A stretch of 64,000 nucleotides of DNA. Source: Rubrimonas cliftonensis (GTDB lineage: Bacteria > Pseudomonadota > Alphaproteobacteria > Rhodobacterales > Rhodobacteraceae). Below are positions 17,042-25,797 of the stretch, piece after piece. The position numbers and the translations under genes are program-made. Below the pieces are notes generated by a model. The model was not told where the DNA came from. It was given only the letters and a program-made list of their open reading frames with translations, and searched no databases. The stretch is taken from contig NZ_FNQM01000003.1 of the NCBI RefSeq assembly GCF_900107585.1, positions 310,001 to 374,000 on the forward strand, read 5' to 3'. Numbering within the stretch: position 1 is the first letter of the stretch; the number at the start of each line of letters is the position of its first letter.

Positions 17042-17563
17042 GCGGCGTATGACCGCCGTTCCCACCCCCGCCACGCACCCACTTCACAAGCCGGTGGTTG
17101 AGCGTGAGTTCGCCAACCGCTCAGCCCACTATAATTGCGTCATCGTCCTCTGCGTCCGCTACAGCGCCCCCAACCGGCAGAGCAGGAGACAGTGAACCGT
17201 TACGCCCGCCACACCCGCGATGCCACCCCATGACGGCATCTGGAAAGCGCCGCCGTCAGCGATGATCCCGTCGTCAGCCTCGCCAACATGGAGGGCTGAC
17301 CCCTGCCTCACCGGAGATCACGCTGGCCACCGCCAGCTTCACCATCCCATGGCACACGACCCTGCATCGCGTTGACGCTCGGAAGCTCACTAGCTTCCGA
17401 GCGTCAGAGCGTCCCAATCTTGGTGACGCCGAGTGAGCACATAGTCGTGGTGGCTGTGCGGCCCCGATCGCGTCCGCCGCGTCACCGGTCGTTTCATCTT
17501 GAGCATGGCCGCGAGGCAACAGGCCGGTCATTCTCGTCGGACGGAAGCAGTTGGGATCAGAGC
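17042..17563. other. 522-bp intergenic stretch without a supported gene
   Basis: No frame here looks coding. It contains a TATAAT at 17130-17135 without a convincing -35 box at proper spacing, and a strong inverted repeat at 17373-17406. It separates the TIR/WD40 transcript from the DUF262 gene and should hold that gene's promoter. Confidence 0.4.
17373..17406. repeat. Perfect 15-bp inverted repeat (operator or terminator)
   Basis: Arms TGACGCTCGGAAGCT (17373-17387) and its exact complement (17392-17406) flank a 4-bp spacer. The arm contains GCTCGGAAGCT, an 11-bp string also found at 7261-7271 beside the GAAGCTTC palindrome, so both may be sites for the KfrA-like protein. As a hairpin it could also stop transcription from the upstream gene, but no T-run follows. 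Confidence 0.6.
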
Positions 17564-19255
17564 ATGGAAGCGCGCAATCGAACGATCGAGGAATGGTTCG
17601 GCTGGGTAAGAGAGGGCCGGGTGGTCTTGCCGCGGTTCCAGCGCTTCGAGGCCTGGGGCGGCAGTCAGATCGAAGGCATCCTCGAAAACATCCTGCGCAA
17701 GCCTGCGCTCCCGGTCGGCGCGCTGCTGATCCTCGAGGTCGGGGACACGCCGCCGTTTCATGCGCGGCCCATCGCAGGAGCACCAGAACCGACCGTGACG
17801 CCGTCGTATCACTTGCTCGACGGGCAGCAGCGTCTGACGGCGCTCTGGCGCAGCCTCACCGGCGACTACGAGGACGTATCGTTCTTCGTGGAGATCGGTG
17901 AGGTCCGTGAGCCAGACGTCACCGCGATCCGCCGCTTTCGCAACAAGGGCGAGCGCTATCCCCGTTGGTGTGACGATCCGGCAGAAGTCTGGGCCCGCGG
18001 TCTCATGCCGGTCACGGTCCTGATGCCGGGTGACGCCGGCGCACAGAACTTGAAGACATGGGCCAAGACGGCAGCCTGCGATGACGTCGAGGCGCTTCTG
18101 AGGATCAGCGAGGTCGGGGCGGAGTTGCGCGCGCGTGTGGCCGGGTTCTCGATCCCGTTCCTGTCACTACCGCTAGGGACGGACAGGGACGCCGCGCTGG
18201 ACGTCTTTATCAAGATGAACACGATGAACACTGCGCTCTCCGCCTTCGACATCGTCGTTGCGCAAGTTGAAGCAGCCATCGATCAGTCTCTCCATGAGCT
18301 TGTCGAGGGGCTTCGCGCTGCGGTGCCCGAGTTGGCCGATTTCGGGCAGCCCGGCGAGATCGCCATGCAGGTGGGCGCAGTCTTGTCCGGCAAGGCGCCG
18401 AACCGCGCGACCTACTTGGCGCCGGACTTTGGACGCGACCTCATCCGACTATGGCCAGACGTCGAGCGCGGCCTCCGGCGAGCTATCGACTTTCTCGCGG
18501 AAGAGCGGATCTTCACTGGCGGTCTGCTCCCCGCTGACCCCCTGCTGACCCTGCTCGCCGCTTTCTGGGCCTCAGCGCCGGAAGGCAAAGACGCCGAGGG
18601 GCTGGCCCGACGGCTGGCGCGGCGCATCTTCTGGACCGGTGCCTTCTCTGACCGCTACCAGAAGACCAGCGCAACGCGGACCGATCTCGACTACCGACAA
18701 CTCTGCGCCTTTCGCGACGCAGGCGGACCGACGCCTGATCTGCTCGATCCGAATCTGACGCCATTGCCGGAGATCGCGGAGCTCCAGACAGGCGGGTGGC
18801 CGAAGACCAAGGATCGGCTGGGGCGCGCGATAATGGCGGCCTCGCTGCGCATCGGCGGCTACGACTTCGCCGACGAGGCAGCCTTCGCGAAATCCAACTT
18901 CGCGCGGCGCGAGTACCATCATCTGTTTCCACGAGCGCGGCTCGAGACAGAGGGCCGGCCCCGCCGCCTGATCTACTCAGCGCTGAACTGCGCACTGGTC
19001 AGCTGGCGGACCAATCGGACGATCGGTGACAAACCACCGTCTGTCTACATCGCCGAACGGGCCGAGGAGGTCGGCGTGGAGCCGCAGGAGGTCGCCCGCC
19101 GCCTGCGGTCTCACGCGATCCCGCCGGCGGCGCTGCAGGCCGATGACTTCGACGCGTTCCTCTCGGCCCGGGCTGCAGCGGTGCACGCGGTCATGCGCGG
19201 CTTGTGCGCAGGTGAGGTTGTGTCGCCGGAAGCGCTGAGGTCAGAGGCGGCGTAG
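17564..19255 (+). CDS. DUF262/DUF1524 (GmrSD-like) protein, candidate modification-dependent restriction
   Basis: This is a 563-residue protein. The N-terminal DUF262 ParB-like part has VLPRFQRFEAWG (21-32) and the signature DGQQRL (86-91), and later KMNTMNTALSAFD, which matches the F-x-x-(I/L)-N-x-x-x-x-x-L-S motif. The C-terminus has YHHLFPRARL (about 451-460) and LNCALVSWRTNRTIGDKPP, resembling the HxxP...N...N..K pattern of DUF1524 HNH nucleases. GmrSD-type enzymes use NTP to cut modified phage DNA. I chose the ATG at 17564 because conserved sequence starts there; the upstream extension is unlike protein. It is a single gene facing darG convergently. Confidence 0.72.
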   Translation: MEARNRTIEEWFGWVREGRVVLPRFQRFEAWGGSQIEGILENILRKPALPVGALLILEVGDTPPFHARPIAGAPEPTVTPSYHLLDGQQRLTALWRSLTGDYEDVSFFVEIGEVREPDVTAIRRFRNKGERYPRWCDDPAEVWARGLMPVTVLMPGDAGAQNLKTWAKTAACDDVEALLRISEVGAELRARVAGFSIPFLSLPLGTDRDAALDVFIKMNTMNTALSAFDIVVAQVEAAIDQSLHELVEGLRAAVPELADFGQPGEIAMQVGAVLSGKAPNRATYLAPDFGRDLIRLWPDVERGLRRAIDFLAEERIFTGGLLPADPLLTLLAAFWASAPEGKDAEGLARRLARRIFWTGAFSDRYQKTSATRTDLDYRQLCAFRDAGGPTPDLLDPNLTPLPEIAELQTGGWPKTKDRLGRAIMAASLRIGGYDFADEAAFAKSNFARREYHHLFPRARLETEGRPRRLIYSALNCALVSWRTNRTIGDKPPSVYIAERAEEVGVEPQEVARRLRSHAIPPAALQADDFDAFLSARAAAVHAVMRGLCAGEVVSPEALRSEAA

Positions 19256-19326
19256 GTTTTCGCCGATCACTCGCCCAGCAGCGGCGGCGCTCGTCACGCG
19301 CCTTGACGCGTGTCTCGCGGGATCGA

Positions 19327-20397
19327 TCAGATCGGGTCCGTCGCGATCAGGTGGTCGATGGCCGTCTCGATATGGTCGCGATGAAAGATCCCCGCCTTAC
19401 GGGCCGCCGAGCCTTCAGGGCCGGGCCATGCGCCGATGGCCTCGGTCATCGGCTGAGCTTTCATCTCCACCCCTTCTTTGCGGCGGAGCCAGTCGACCGT
19501 GGCGAGCAACTCCATGCCGTGCGGCGACTGGAAGCCGTCGATGATCGCCGTCACCCGGTCCAACGCGGGGCGCAGGGTCGCCGCCGCCTCGGTCGTGAGG
19601 AACGCGGTTACGCGATCGCGGCGGTCATGGCGGAAGCGGATCGGGTCGAACGGCCTCGCCTCCGCGACGCGCCGCTCGCAGGTCAGATAGCTGCCGTCGA
19701 GGCTGTCGAGCAGGTGGCGGACCCGATCGGAATACGGGCCGTAGCGGTCTGGCGCGAAGCGCCCGTCGATCGGGTCATCTAGCCGCAGGCTGCGGCTCGC
19801 GACGGAGAGGAACCACGCGAGCTTCTGCGCTTCGAGGATCGAGCAGTCGAAGCCGAGGATCTCGTAGCGCGCGATCATCTCGGACATGAGCGCCCTCGCC
19901 GGCGTCAGCTTCTCGACGCCGCGCCGTTTCACGACGTTGCGGTAGCTGTCACTCGGCTCGAATACGGCGACCGCCACGTCCATGTCGCCCAGCGCCTCGG
20001 TGATCAGCGGCTTCACGTCAGTCCAGTCGAGCCCGCCGTTGCCGGCGCCAAGCGGCGGGATTGCGATCGAGCGGATGCCGCGCGCGGCGATCTCGCGGCG
20101 CAGGTCCGCGAGGCCCGCCTCGATCCATTCCAGCCGTGACGGGCTACGCCAGTGGTCCTTCGTCGCGAAATTGATGATCCAGCGCGGGCCGAGCATGTCG
20201 CGCCGCTCGGTGACGAACAACCCGCCCGGCGCGATGTCGCCTGCCCTGCATGCGGCGGCGTAGGCGCGGAAGTTCTCCGGAAACGCCTCCTTGAACATCA
20301 GCGCGACGCCCTTGCCGCTGACGCCCACCGTGTTGACGGTGTTCACCAGCGCCTCGGCGTCGGCGTCCAGCAGGTTTCCAGCGCGATAGTCGATCAT
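19327..20397 (-). CDS. darG: DarG: macro-domain antitoxin, DNA ADP-ribosylglycohydrolase
   Basis: This 356-residue protein starts MIDYRAGNLLDADAEALVNT. The macro domain is clear: VNTVNTVGVSGKGVALMFKE (residues about 18-37) and IPPLGAGNGGLDW. DarG removes ADP-ribose from thymidine in DNA and also binds the toxin through its C-terminal part, which here covers residues about 165-356 and includes a segment (AQKLAWFLSVA...) like Panacea/YjgH-type antitoxin regions. The start ATG overlaps the darT stop as ATGA. An in-frame ATG 12 bp upstream is less likely. The gene closes the RM-darT-darG operon. Confidence 0.9.
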   Translation of the reverse strand: MIDYRAGNLLDADAEALVNTVNTVGVSGKGVALMFKEAFPENFRAYAAACRAGDIAPGGLFVTERRDMLGPRWIINFATKDHWRSPSRLEWIEAGLADLRREIAARGIRSIAIPPLGAGNGGLDWTDVKPLITEALGDMDVAVAVFEPSDSYRNVVKRRGVEKLTPARALMSEMIARYEILGFDCSILEAQKLAWFLSVASRSLRLDDPIDGRFAPDRYGPYSDRVRHLLDSLDGSYLTCERRVAEARPFDPIRFRHDRRDRVTAFLTTEAAATLRPALDRVTAIIDGFQSPHGMELLATVDWLRRKEGVEMKAQPMTEAIGAWPGPEGSAARKAGIFHRDHIETAIDHLIATDPI

Positions 20398-21068
20398 CGG
20401 AAATACCATTCCGGGCGGGCCTCGACGAACATCGCCACGCCCGCCGCCTGCGCCATCATCTCCACCTTCTTCTTGGCAGCGTCCGAAGCGCAGGCCAAGC
20501 CGAGAAGCGCCTCCGTCGGCACATGGCCATGGGCGAGCGCCTCGGCCATGTAGCGGTCCATCTTGTCGGGATAGGCGTCGGTGTTCTGGAAGTCGCTGTC
20601 GCGCAGGATGCGCCAGTCGAGCATCGCGGCGAGTTCGGCGTGGTCGGCGGTCCACCGCGCTGTCCGGATGAAGGCGTGCCGGTCGGTGAACAGTGTCGTG
20701 ACGCCATGCGCCGCGAGCCGGGCGATGCTGGTGACCATGACCACGATGTCGGCGTTCGGCCGCTTGGTGATCCCCTTCCATCCGGTCTTGATGTTCAGCA
20801 GCATCGGCGAGCGGGGCGTGAAGTAGAACGGCACGTAGTCCGCCAGCGTCCCATGGGGTGGTTCACGAACCGCGTGGCGGGCGCGGTCCTCGATCAGGTC
20901 GGCGTTGCCGATGGCCACGAAGCTGGGCGCGCGCAGGGGGCTGCTGGCGCAGGGCAGGCCGTTGGCGAGAAGCCAGGGCAGGTTGTCGCAGTGGGTGATG
21001 CGGAACAGCAGGCCGCGCTCGGGCGAGAGGTCTCGCGGATAGACCGCCCTGCGCCCCGCGCCGGTCAT
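20394..21068 (-). CDS. darT: DarT: DNA thymidine ADP-ribosyltransferase toxin
   Basis: This 224-residue protein matches the DarT (formerly DUF4433) fold: LLFRITHCDNLPWLLANG (20-37, NAD+ binding), YVPFYFTPRSPML (78-90), and MAEALAHGHVP (174-184), where Glu176 aligns with the catalytic Glu of the family's AExLVHxxVP motif. DarT attaches ADP-ribose to thymidine in single-stranded DNA in a sequence-dependent way; in phage defence it is released when DarG is overcome. The length is normal. ATGA overlaps join it to the RM gene upstream and darG downstream, which keeps toxin and antitoxin coupled. Confidence 0.92.
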   Translation of the reverse strand: MTGAGRRAVYPRDLSPERGLLFRITHCDNLPWLLANGLPCASSPLRAPSFVAIGNADLIEDRARHAVREPPHGTLADYVPFYFTPRSPMLLNIKTGWKGITKRPNADIVVMVTSIARLAAHGVTTLFTDRHAFIRTARWTADHAELAAMLDWRILRDSDFQNTDAYPDKMDRYMAEALAHGHVPTEALLGLACASDAAKKKVEMMAQAAGVAMFVEARPEWYFR

Positions 21069-24000
21069 GGCGCCGCGCCGAGGCGGCGCAGCTCCTCGGC
21101 GGGGTCTAGCGGCATGCGCGGGGGCGCGGTGCGCCACATCAGCGCCACCTCCTCGGGCGTCAGGCCGTAGGCGGCGTTGACGGCGTCGGACAGGCGGCGC
21201 TCCAGCGTCAGGATCTCGGCGGCGGCGGCGCGGGCGGGCTCGACGGTGTCGCGGTACTCTTCCTTCAGGCGGGCGATGTCGGCGGCGGAGAGCTTGCGCT
21301 TCTTCGGCAGAACGGCGCGGACGGCGGCCACGAAGCCGTCGGCGTCGAGCAGGTGCGGCGCGCCCAGCGCACGGCCTGGCTTGTCGAGGCCGAACTCGTG
21401 GTGGAGCCAGTCGAGGATTGCGGCGTCGTACGATGCGCACCGCTCTGCGCCCGCGCCGAGGGCGACGACAGCGTCGGCTTCGCACGCGTTCGGCATTGCA
21501 GGGATCGGGAACGCCTCGACCAGTGGATTGAAATAGCGCAACGCCTCGTCCTTGCCGTGTTGAGCCGCTCGCCACGCGAGCCAGTAGCCAACTGCGGAAT
21601 TCATGATCGAGGCAATCCAATGGTCGCCTGTTGGAATAAAGTAACCTGCGTTGTTCAAAAAATACCCATTCGTGTCGATGTGGAAGGATGGCCCCCAAGA
21701 TATGTCGCCGTAGCATAGCTTGGGAGCTTCCAATGCTTCCCAGTAATCAACGCTGTCCTGAATCTCGAACCAGGCGTAGCTCCCCGCTTTCCGGCCGGCC
21801 CACTTTGCGTCCGGTTCGAGCGATGACCAACCGTCCGGCTTCGGTTCCAGGCGCTCCCGGAACCCCTCAAGATGGCGCTTCACGGCGGGATAGGCGTCGA
21901 TGTCGATCCCGCGCCGGGTGAAGATCATCCACAAGCCCTGCCAAGGCGCGTGCCACCGCTCGATGTCCTGCCCGCGCAGGTAGGGCTTGATGATGTCGGC
22001 GCAGCCGGGGTCCTCGCGCACCAGCCGGTCGCGGGTGGAGCCGTCGATCAGGAAGGCCTCGTTGAGGCCGGTCAGCACGCCGCGATAGGGCTTCACCCCG
22101 GCGTATTCGGCCAGCGGCACGCCGTTGCGCCGGATCTTCTCCAGCAGCGCCACCACATCGGGTGGCTCCAGCGTCCAGCTCTCGCGGGTGAAGTGCGCGC
22201 GCGGCAGGGGATAGGTCGCGGCGGCCACCGCCCCGCCCAGGCCCTTGCGTGGCACGGCGTCGCGCGGGATGACGCAGACGTCGGTCTCGGCGCGCGGCTC
22301 TTCCGCCGGGACCGGCCGGCGCACCACGACGACGCAGGGGAACACGTCAGCGTCAGGGAAGAAGTGCTTGGCGTGGCCGAAGTCGGCGATGAACTCCAGC
22401 TCACCCCGCTCGGCGAAGACGCCGCGCAGCGCCTCGGCGTAGCCCGCGCGCAGCCACTTGTTCGTCACGACGAAGCTCAGCCTGCCACCGGGCTTCAGCA
22501 GGCGCAGGGCCTGTTCGTAGAAATAGACGTAGAGGTCGGCCATGCCGTCCCATGCGGCGTAGTCGAGCCTCAGGGCGCGCTTGACCTCGTCGCCAAGCAG
22601 CTCCTGGCGCACATAGGGCGGGTTGCCGATGATGGCGTCGAACCCGCCGCGCGGCGCGGTCGAGGTGATCTGCGACCAGACGTTCGGGAAGCCGATCTCC
22701 CAGTGAAAGAAACCGTGCTCGGCCACCCGGGCGGCGGCGGCGTCCAGGAGGGTCTGGGCCACAGCGCGGCGCCGGCGGTCGCCGGTGATGGCGGGAAACA
22801 GGCTCGGCTCGTCATCGGGCGTCTGCGTCGCCAGCGCCGCCATGTCCTCGTCCGAGGCGACACGCTGCGCGCCCTGGGCGATGCCGGCGGGGTCGCCGTA
22901 GGCCCGGGCGAAGACGGCCTGCAGCGCCTCGGCCCTCTCGAAGGCGGCGTGCTGGGCGCGCAGGCGTTCGAGGTGCTTCTCGCTCTTGCCCGCGGCCTTG
23001 GCGAGCGGCGGCGGCGCCTTTTTCGGCGCAGCGTCGATCACGCCCATCATCCGCTCGGCGGCCAGCAGGGAGAACAGCGCCTCGACGGGGCCGACGGCGT
23101 CCTCGTAGGCGGCGTAGGCCTGCTTGGAGGCCTCCACGTCGGCGAGGTCGCTGTCGGTGCGCTCCTCGATCTGCTCCATCAGCCCGCCGACCGCCTCGAT
23201 GGCCGCGATCTGGCCGACGTTGAACAGGCTGTCGGCGGCGCGCAGGGCGTCGATGGCGCTGGCGGCGCGCAGGCCGACGATGCTGTCGCCGCGGCGCAGG
23301 TGATGGTCGAGAAACGATAGCGGCGCGCCCACCGTGAAGCTGTGCAGCCAGAGGCTGACCTTGGCGAGTTCGACCGCCATAGGGTTCTTGTCCACGCCAT
23401 AGACGACGCGCTTCAACACCATGCGGCGCACGATGTGGCGGTCCTCCAGCTGGCTTTCGACGAGCGGCCAGCGTCGGGCGCGCGCGGTTGCGACGATGCC
23501 CTCCCGGATCGTCGCGATGCGCTCGGTCAGAGGCGAGGCGTAGTCGCAGAACGCCGCCGCCGCCTCGGCGTCGGCCATCGCCTCCAGCACCTCGTCGGCG
23601 AGCCAGTCGACAAGGCTGACGAGGAAGTGGCCGCTGCCCATCGCCGGGTCGCAGATGCGCAGGTCGAGTATGCGGCTCGCGGGGTCGTGTCGCCGCAGCG
23701 CCTCATGACGCTGGATCAGGGGCCGGCGGTCTGAGGCCAGCGCGTCGGCCACGCGGGTGAACTCGGCGCGCGCCTCGGCCACCAGCGGGCCGACAGCGCG
23801 CTCGATGATCAGCGTGACCAGGTCCTCGGGCGTGTAGTAGCTGCCCGAGGATCTTCTGGCGCTGAGATCCTCGCGGACCACGACGCGTTTGCCGTCGAAG
23901 GCGAGGCCGTGCTCAAGGATGCGCTCATAGACGGAGCCGAGCTGCTGCACGCTGAGATCGCGATAGTTGATGTATTTCGGGGCCCGGCCGTCCCCTGCCT

Positions 24001-25222
24001 CGAGGTGCGACAAGTTGAACACGACATCGGCCAAGGCGGCGTCTGGCAGCGATACATGCTCGAGAAGCGGTGAGGCGGAAGGGGCGAACAGGCCGCCGTT
24101 GTAGGGCGGCACGCCGAGCGCATCGTCGCCCTGGGCGATGGCGCCGAAGGCGCCCTTCAGGCGACCCCAGAGCGTCGAGATCCGGTCCGACCAGGTCTTG
24201 CCGGCGGCTCGCCCGTCGGCGACCTCACGCCTGATCCGCGTCAGCGAATAGTCGGCGTATGGCCCGCTCTCGTCCGGCAGCAGGTTCCGGTCTTCCGCAT
24301 AGAGCACGAACAACAGGCGATAGAGCAGCACCAGCGCCGCCGTGCGCACCTCGTCCAGGCGGCCGTCTCCGGGCGTAACGCCCGCGGCCCGCGCAATGGC
24401 GTCGGCCAGCCTTGGAAACACCGTCCGGAAGACGATCTGCGAGAGGTCGTGGGCGACGCGGGCCTCCCATTGAAGGCCCTCGCGCCGCGCGAGCTCGTGG
24501 AACGTCTCGCCGTGCTCCGTCGCGACGAAGGCCTCGCGACCGAACAGGAGCATAAAGAGCTTCAGGACATGCCGCCGCCAGGCATCGGCGTCCATGCCCG
24601 CTCCCGCGAGGTCGATCAGGTCGAGCTCGCACCCGGGCAGGCCGAGCGCCTTTCCGAGGTCGATCTCGAGAAAATCCTCCGCGACAGACACCGCGCCGCT
24701 GAAGTAGAGCCGCCAGACGCGCCCGTTGGTGAGGACGCCCCAGCGCAGGGCGCCCCCGGTGAGATCGTCGATGCGGCGCAGGTACCGGAGCATCTGCGTC
24801 GCCGGGACGCCCGCCTCCCCCGTCGCGCGTCCATGCGCTCGGTCAAGCGGCCGAAGCCAGCGCTTCGACTCGACCACGCAGAGCGCCCGGTGCAGGCGCT
24901 GCGTGGGATCGCCGCCCGCGGCGGCGTCCTTGTCGCCGGGCGTCTCGAACAGCAGCAGGTCGGGAACGTCCTCGCGCCGCTTCCCGGGCAGTTTCTGCTG
25001 GGGCAGATACGCGTCCCAGCCGAGCGCCTCGACCATGGGCCAGATCAGCTCGCTCTCGGTCTCGGCTTCGTTGGGCGTGCGCGCCGCCATGAGCGCCCGA
25101 AGGCGCGCGGTGGCGAACTCGGCGAATGCGTCGACGTCGCCCTCTGGGAGGTGCGACCACCGGTCGGTCCCGCTGATCCCCTCCGAGAGGAAGTCGAGGG
25201 TGAAGAGCGAGCCTGAAAGCAT
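21065..25222 (-). CDS. Type IIG-like fused restriction endonuclease/N6-adenine methyltransferase
   Basis: This is a 1385-residue protein. N-terminal PD-(D/E)xK nuclease elements are LIWPMVEALGWD (59-70), PDLLLFE (87-93) and VVESKRW (116-122). The methyltransferase has the SAM motif DPAMGSGHFL (525-534), VYGVDKNPMAVELAK, and the amino-methyltransferase motif NPPYV (867-871). The remaining about 450 residues would be the target-recognition domain (for example SWGPSFHIDTNGYFLNN). This is the layout of Eco57I/MmeI-like single-chain enzymes that cut and modify. I chose the ATG at 25220-25222, where homology starts; the ribosome site is weak. Its stop overlaps the darT start, so one transcript makes RM, DarT and DarG. 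Confidence 0.85.
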   Translation of the reverse strand: MLSGSLFTLDFLSEGISGTDRWSHLPEGDVDAFAEFATARLRALMAARTPNEAETESELIWPMVEALGWDAYLPQQKLPGKRREDVPDLLLFETPGDKDAAAGGDPTQRLHRALCVVESKRWLRPLDRAHGRATGEAGVPATQMLRYLRRIDDLTGGALRWGVLTNGRVWRLYFSGAVSVAEDFLEIDLGKALGLPGCELDLIDLAGAGMDADAWRRHVLKLFMLLFGREAFVATEHGETFHELARREGLQWEARVAHDLSQIVFRTVFPRLADAIARAAGVTPGDGRLDEVRTAALVLLYRLLFVLYAEDRNLLPDESGPYADYSLTRIRREVADGRAAGKTWSDRISTLWGRLKGAFGAIAQGDDALGVPPYNGGLFAPSASPLLEHVSLPDAALADVVFNLSHLEAGDGRAPKYINYRDLSVQQLGSVYERILEHGLAFDGKRVVVREDLSARRSSGSYYTPEDLVTLIIERAVGPLVAEARAEFTRVADALASDRRPLIQRHEALRRHDPASRILDLRICDPAMGSGHFLVSLVDWLADEVLEAMADAEAAAAFCDYASPLTERIATIREGIVATARARRWPLVESQLEDRHIVRRMVLKRVVYGVDKNPMAVELAKVSLWLHSFTVGAPLSFLDHHLRRGDSIVGLRAASAIDALRAADSLFNVGQIAAIEAVGGLMEQIEERTDSDLADVEASKQAYAAYEDAVGPVEALFSLLAAERMMGVIDAAPKKAPPPLAKAAGKSEKHLERLRAQHAAFERAEALQAVFARAYGDPAGIAQGAQRVASDEDMAALATQTPDDEPSLFPAITGDRRRRAVAQTLLDAAAARVAEHGFFHWEIGFPNVWSQITSTAPRGGFDAIIGNPPYVRQELLGDEVKRALRLDYAAWDGMADLYVYFYEQALRLLKPGGRLSFVVTNKWLRAGYAEALRGVFAERGELEFIADFGHAKHFFPDADVFPCVVVVRRPVPAEEPRAETDVCVIPRDAVPRKGLGGAVAAATYPLPRAHFTRESWTLEPPDVVALLEKIRRNGVPLAEYAGVKPYRGVLTGLNEAFLIDGSTRDRLVREDPGCADIIKPYLRGQDIERWHAPWQGLWMIFTRRGIDIDAYPAVKRHLEGFRERLEPKPDGWSSLEPDAKWAGRKAGSYAWFEIQDSVDYWEALEAPKLCYGDISWGPSFHIDTNGYFLNNAGYFIPTGDHWIASIMNSAVGYWLAWRAAQHGKDEALRYFNPLVEAFPIPAMPNACEADAVVALGAGAERCASYDAAILDWLHHEFGLDKPGRALGAPHLLDADGFVAAVRAVLPKKRKLSAADIARLKEEYRDTVEPARAAAAEILTLERRLSDAVNAAYGLTPEEVALMWRTAPPRMPLDPAEELRRLGAAP

Positions 25223-25507
25223 CTGCAATCCGTGACGAAACTGTGAGAGGATGGCGAGGGCCGACGGTGCCGTCAAACGGAACGCGCCCGATGTTGGACC
25301 ACAGTGCGAGGACTGACCGGTCGATCTGTGCGTAGCGCAACGCAGCTCTGAGGGCCATCTGACGCTGCGCGACGCGATGACCAGACCATGCCGAAATAGC
25401 CGATCGAGGCCCCATCTCATTTTGGAGGCCGGACGTAACCCGTTGATCCCGCACAGGCGCTTAGGGCCTTTTTTGGAGGCGATTTCCGAGCGAAATCAAG
25501 GGGCCTC
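25223..25507. other. Right-end non-coding stretch of the island
   Basis: These 285 bp lie between the RM gene start and attR. No gene is supported. It should contain the promoter of the RM-darTG operon, but I could not assign boxes. Confidence 0.4.
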
Positions 25508-25558
25508 GCTGACTCTTAATCAGCGGGTCCACGGTTCGAGCCCGTGCACACCCACCAT
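25508..25558 (+). repeat. attR: 51-bp direct repeat of the tRNA-Lys 3' end
   Basis: It is identical to 922-972. The 5' half of a tRNA is absent upstream, so this copy is not a functional tRNA. It marks the right boundary of the island and the resumption of chromosomal sequence. Confidence 0.93.
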
Positions 25559-25797
25559 GCTTCCCGAGACGACAGGTTTGAGCGGCGGCGCCGGACTCCG
25601 CCGCGTTGCGCCGCGCCGCCTCCGCACTGATGCGCGTCGACGATTGACCGTGCGCGGCGAGCTGCGGCCGCCGGCCGAGCGGTCGGCGAGCCGGGTCGCA
25701 CAGGGGCCGGCAGGTCGACTTGACCGTGGCGGCGATGCCGATAGCCTGACGGTACCACCCGGTGTTGCGCCGCGCGACGAACCCAGGAAGACCGCCC

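Noticed and set aside
17130-17135. TATAAT as a promoter -10 box
   Set aside because: No -35 box at 16-18 bp spacing and more than 400 bp from the next start codon; recorded only as a possible site.
21065-25222. Fused RM gene as BREX PglX or type ISP enzyme
   Set aside because: No other BREX genes are present and the visible N-terminal PD-(D/E)xK plus NPPY layout fits a type IIG/L enzyme better; helicase motifs of type ISP are absent.
25508-25558. Second tRNA-Lys gene at the right end
   Set aside because: Only the 3' 51 bases are present; acceptor 5' strand and D arm are missing.
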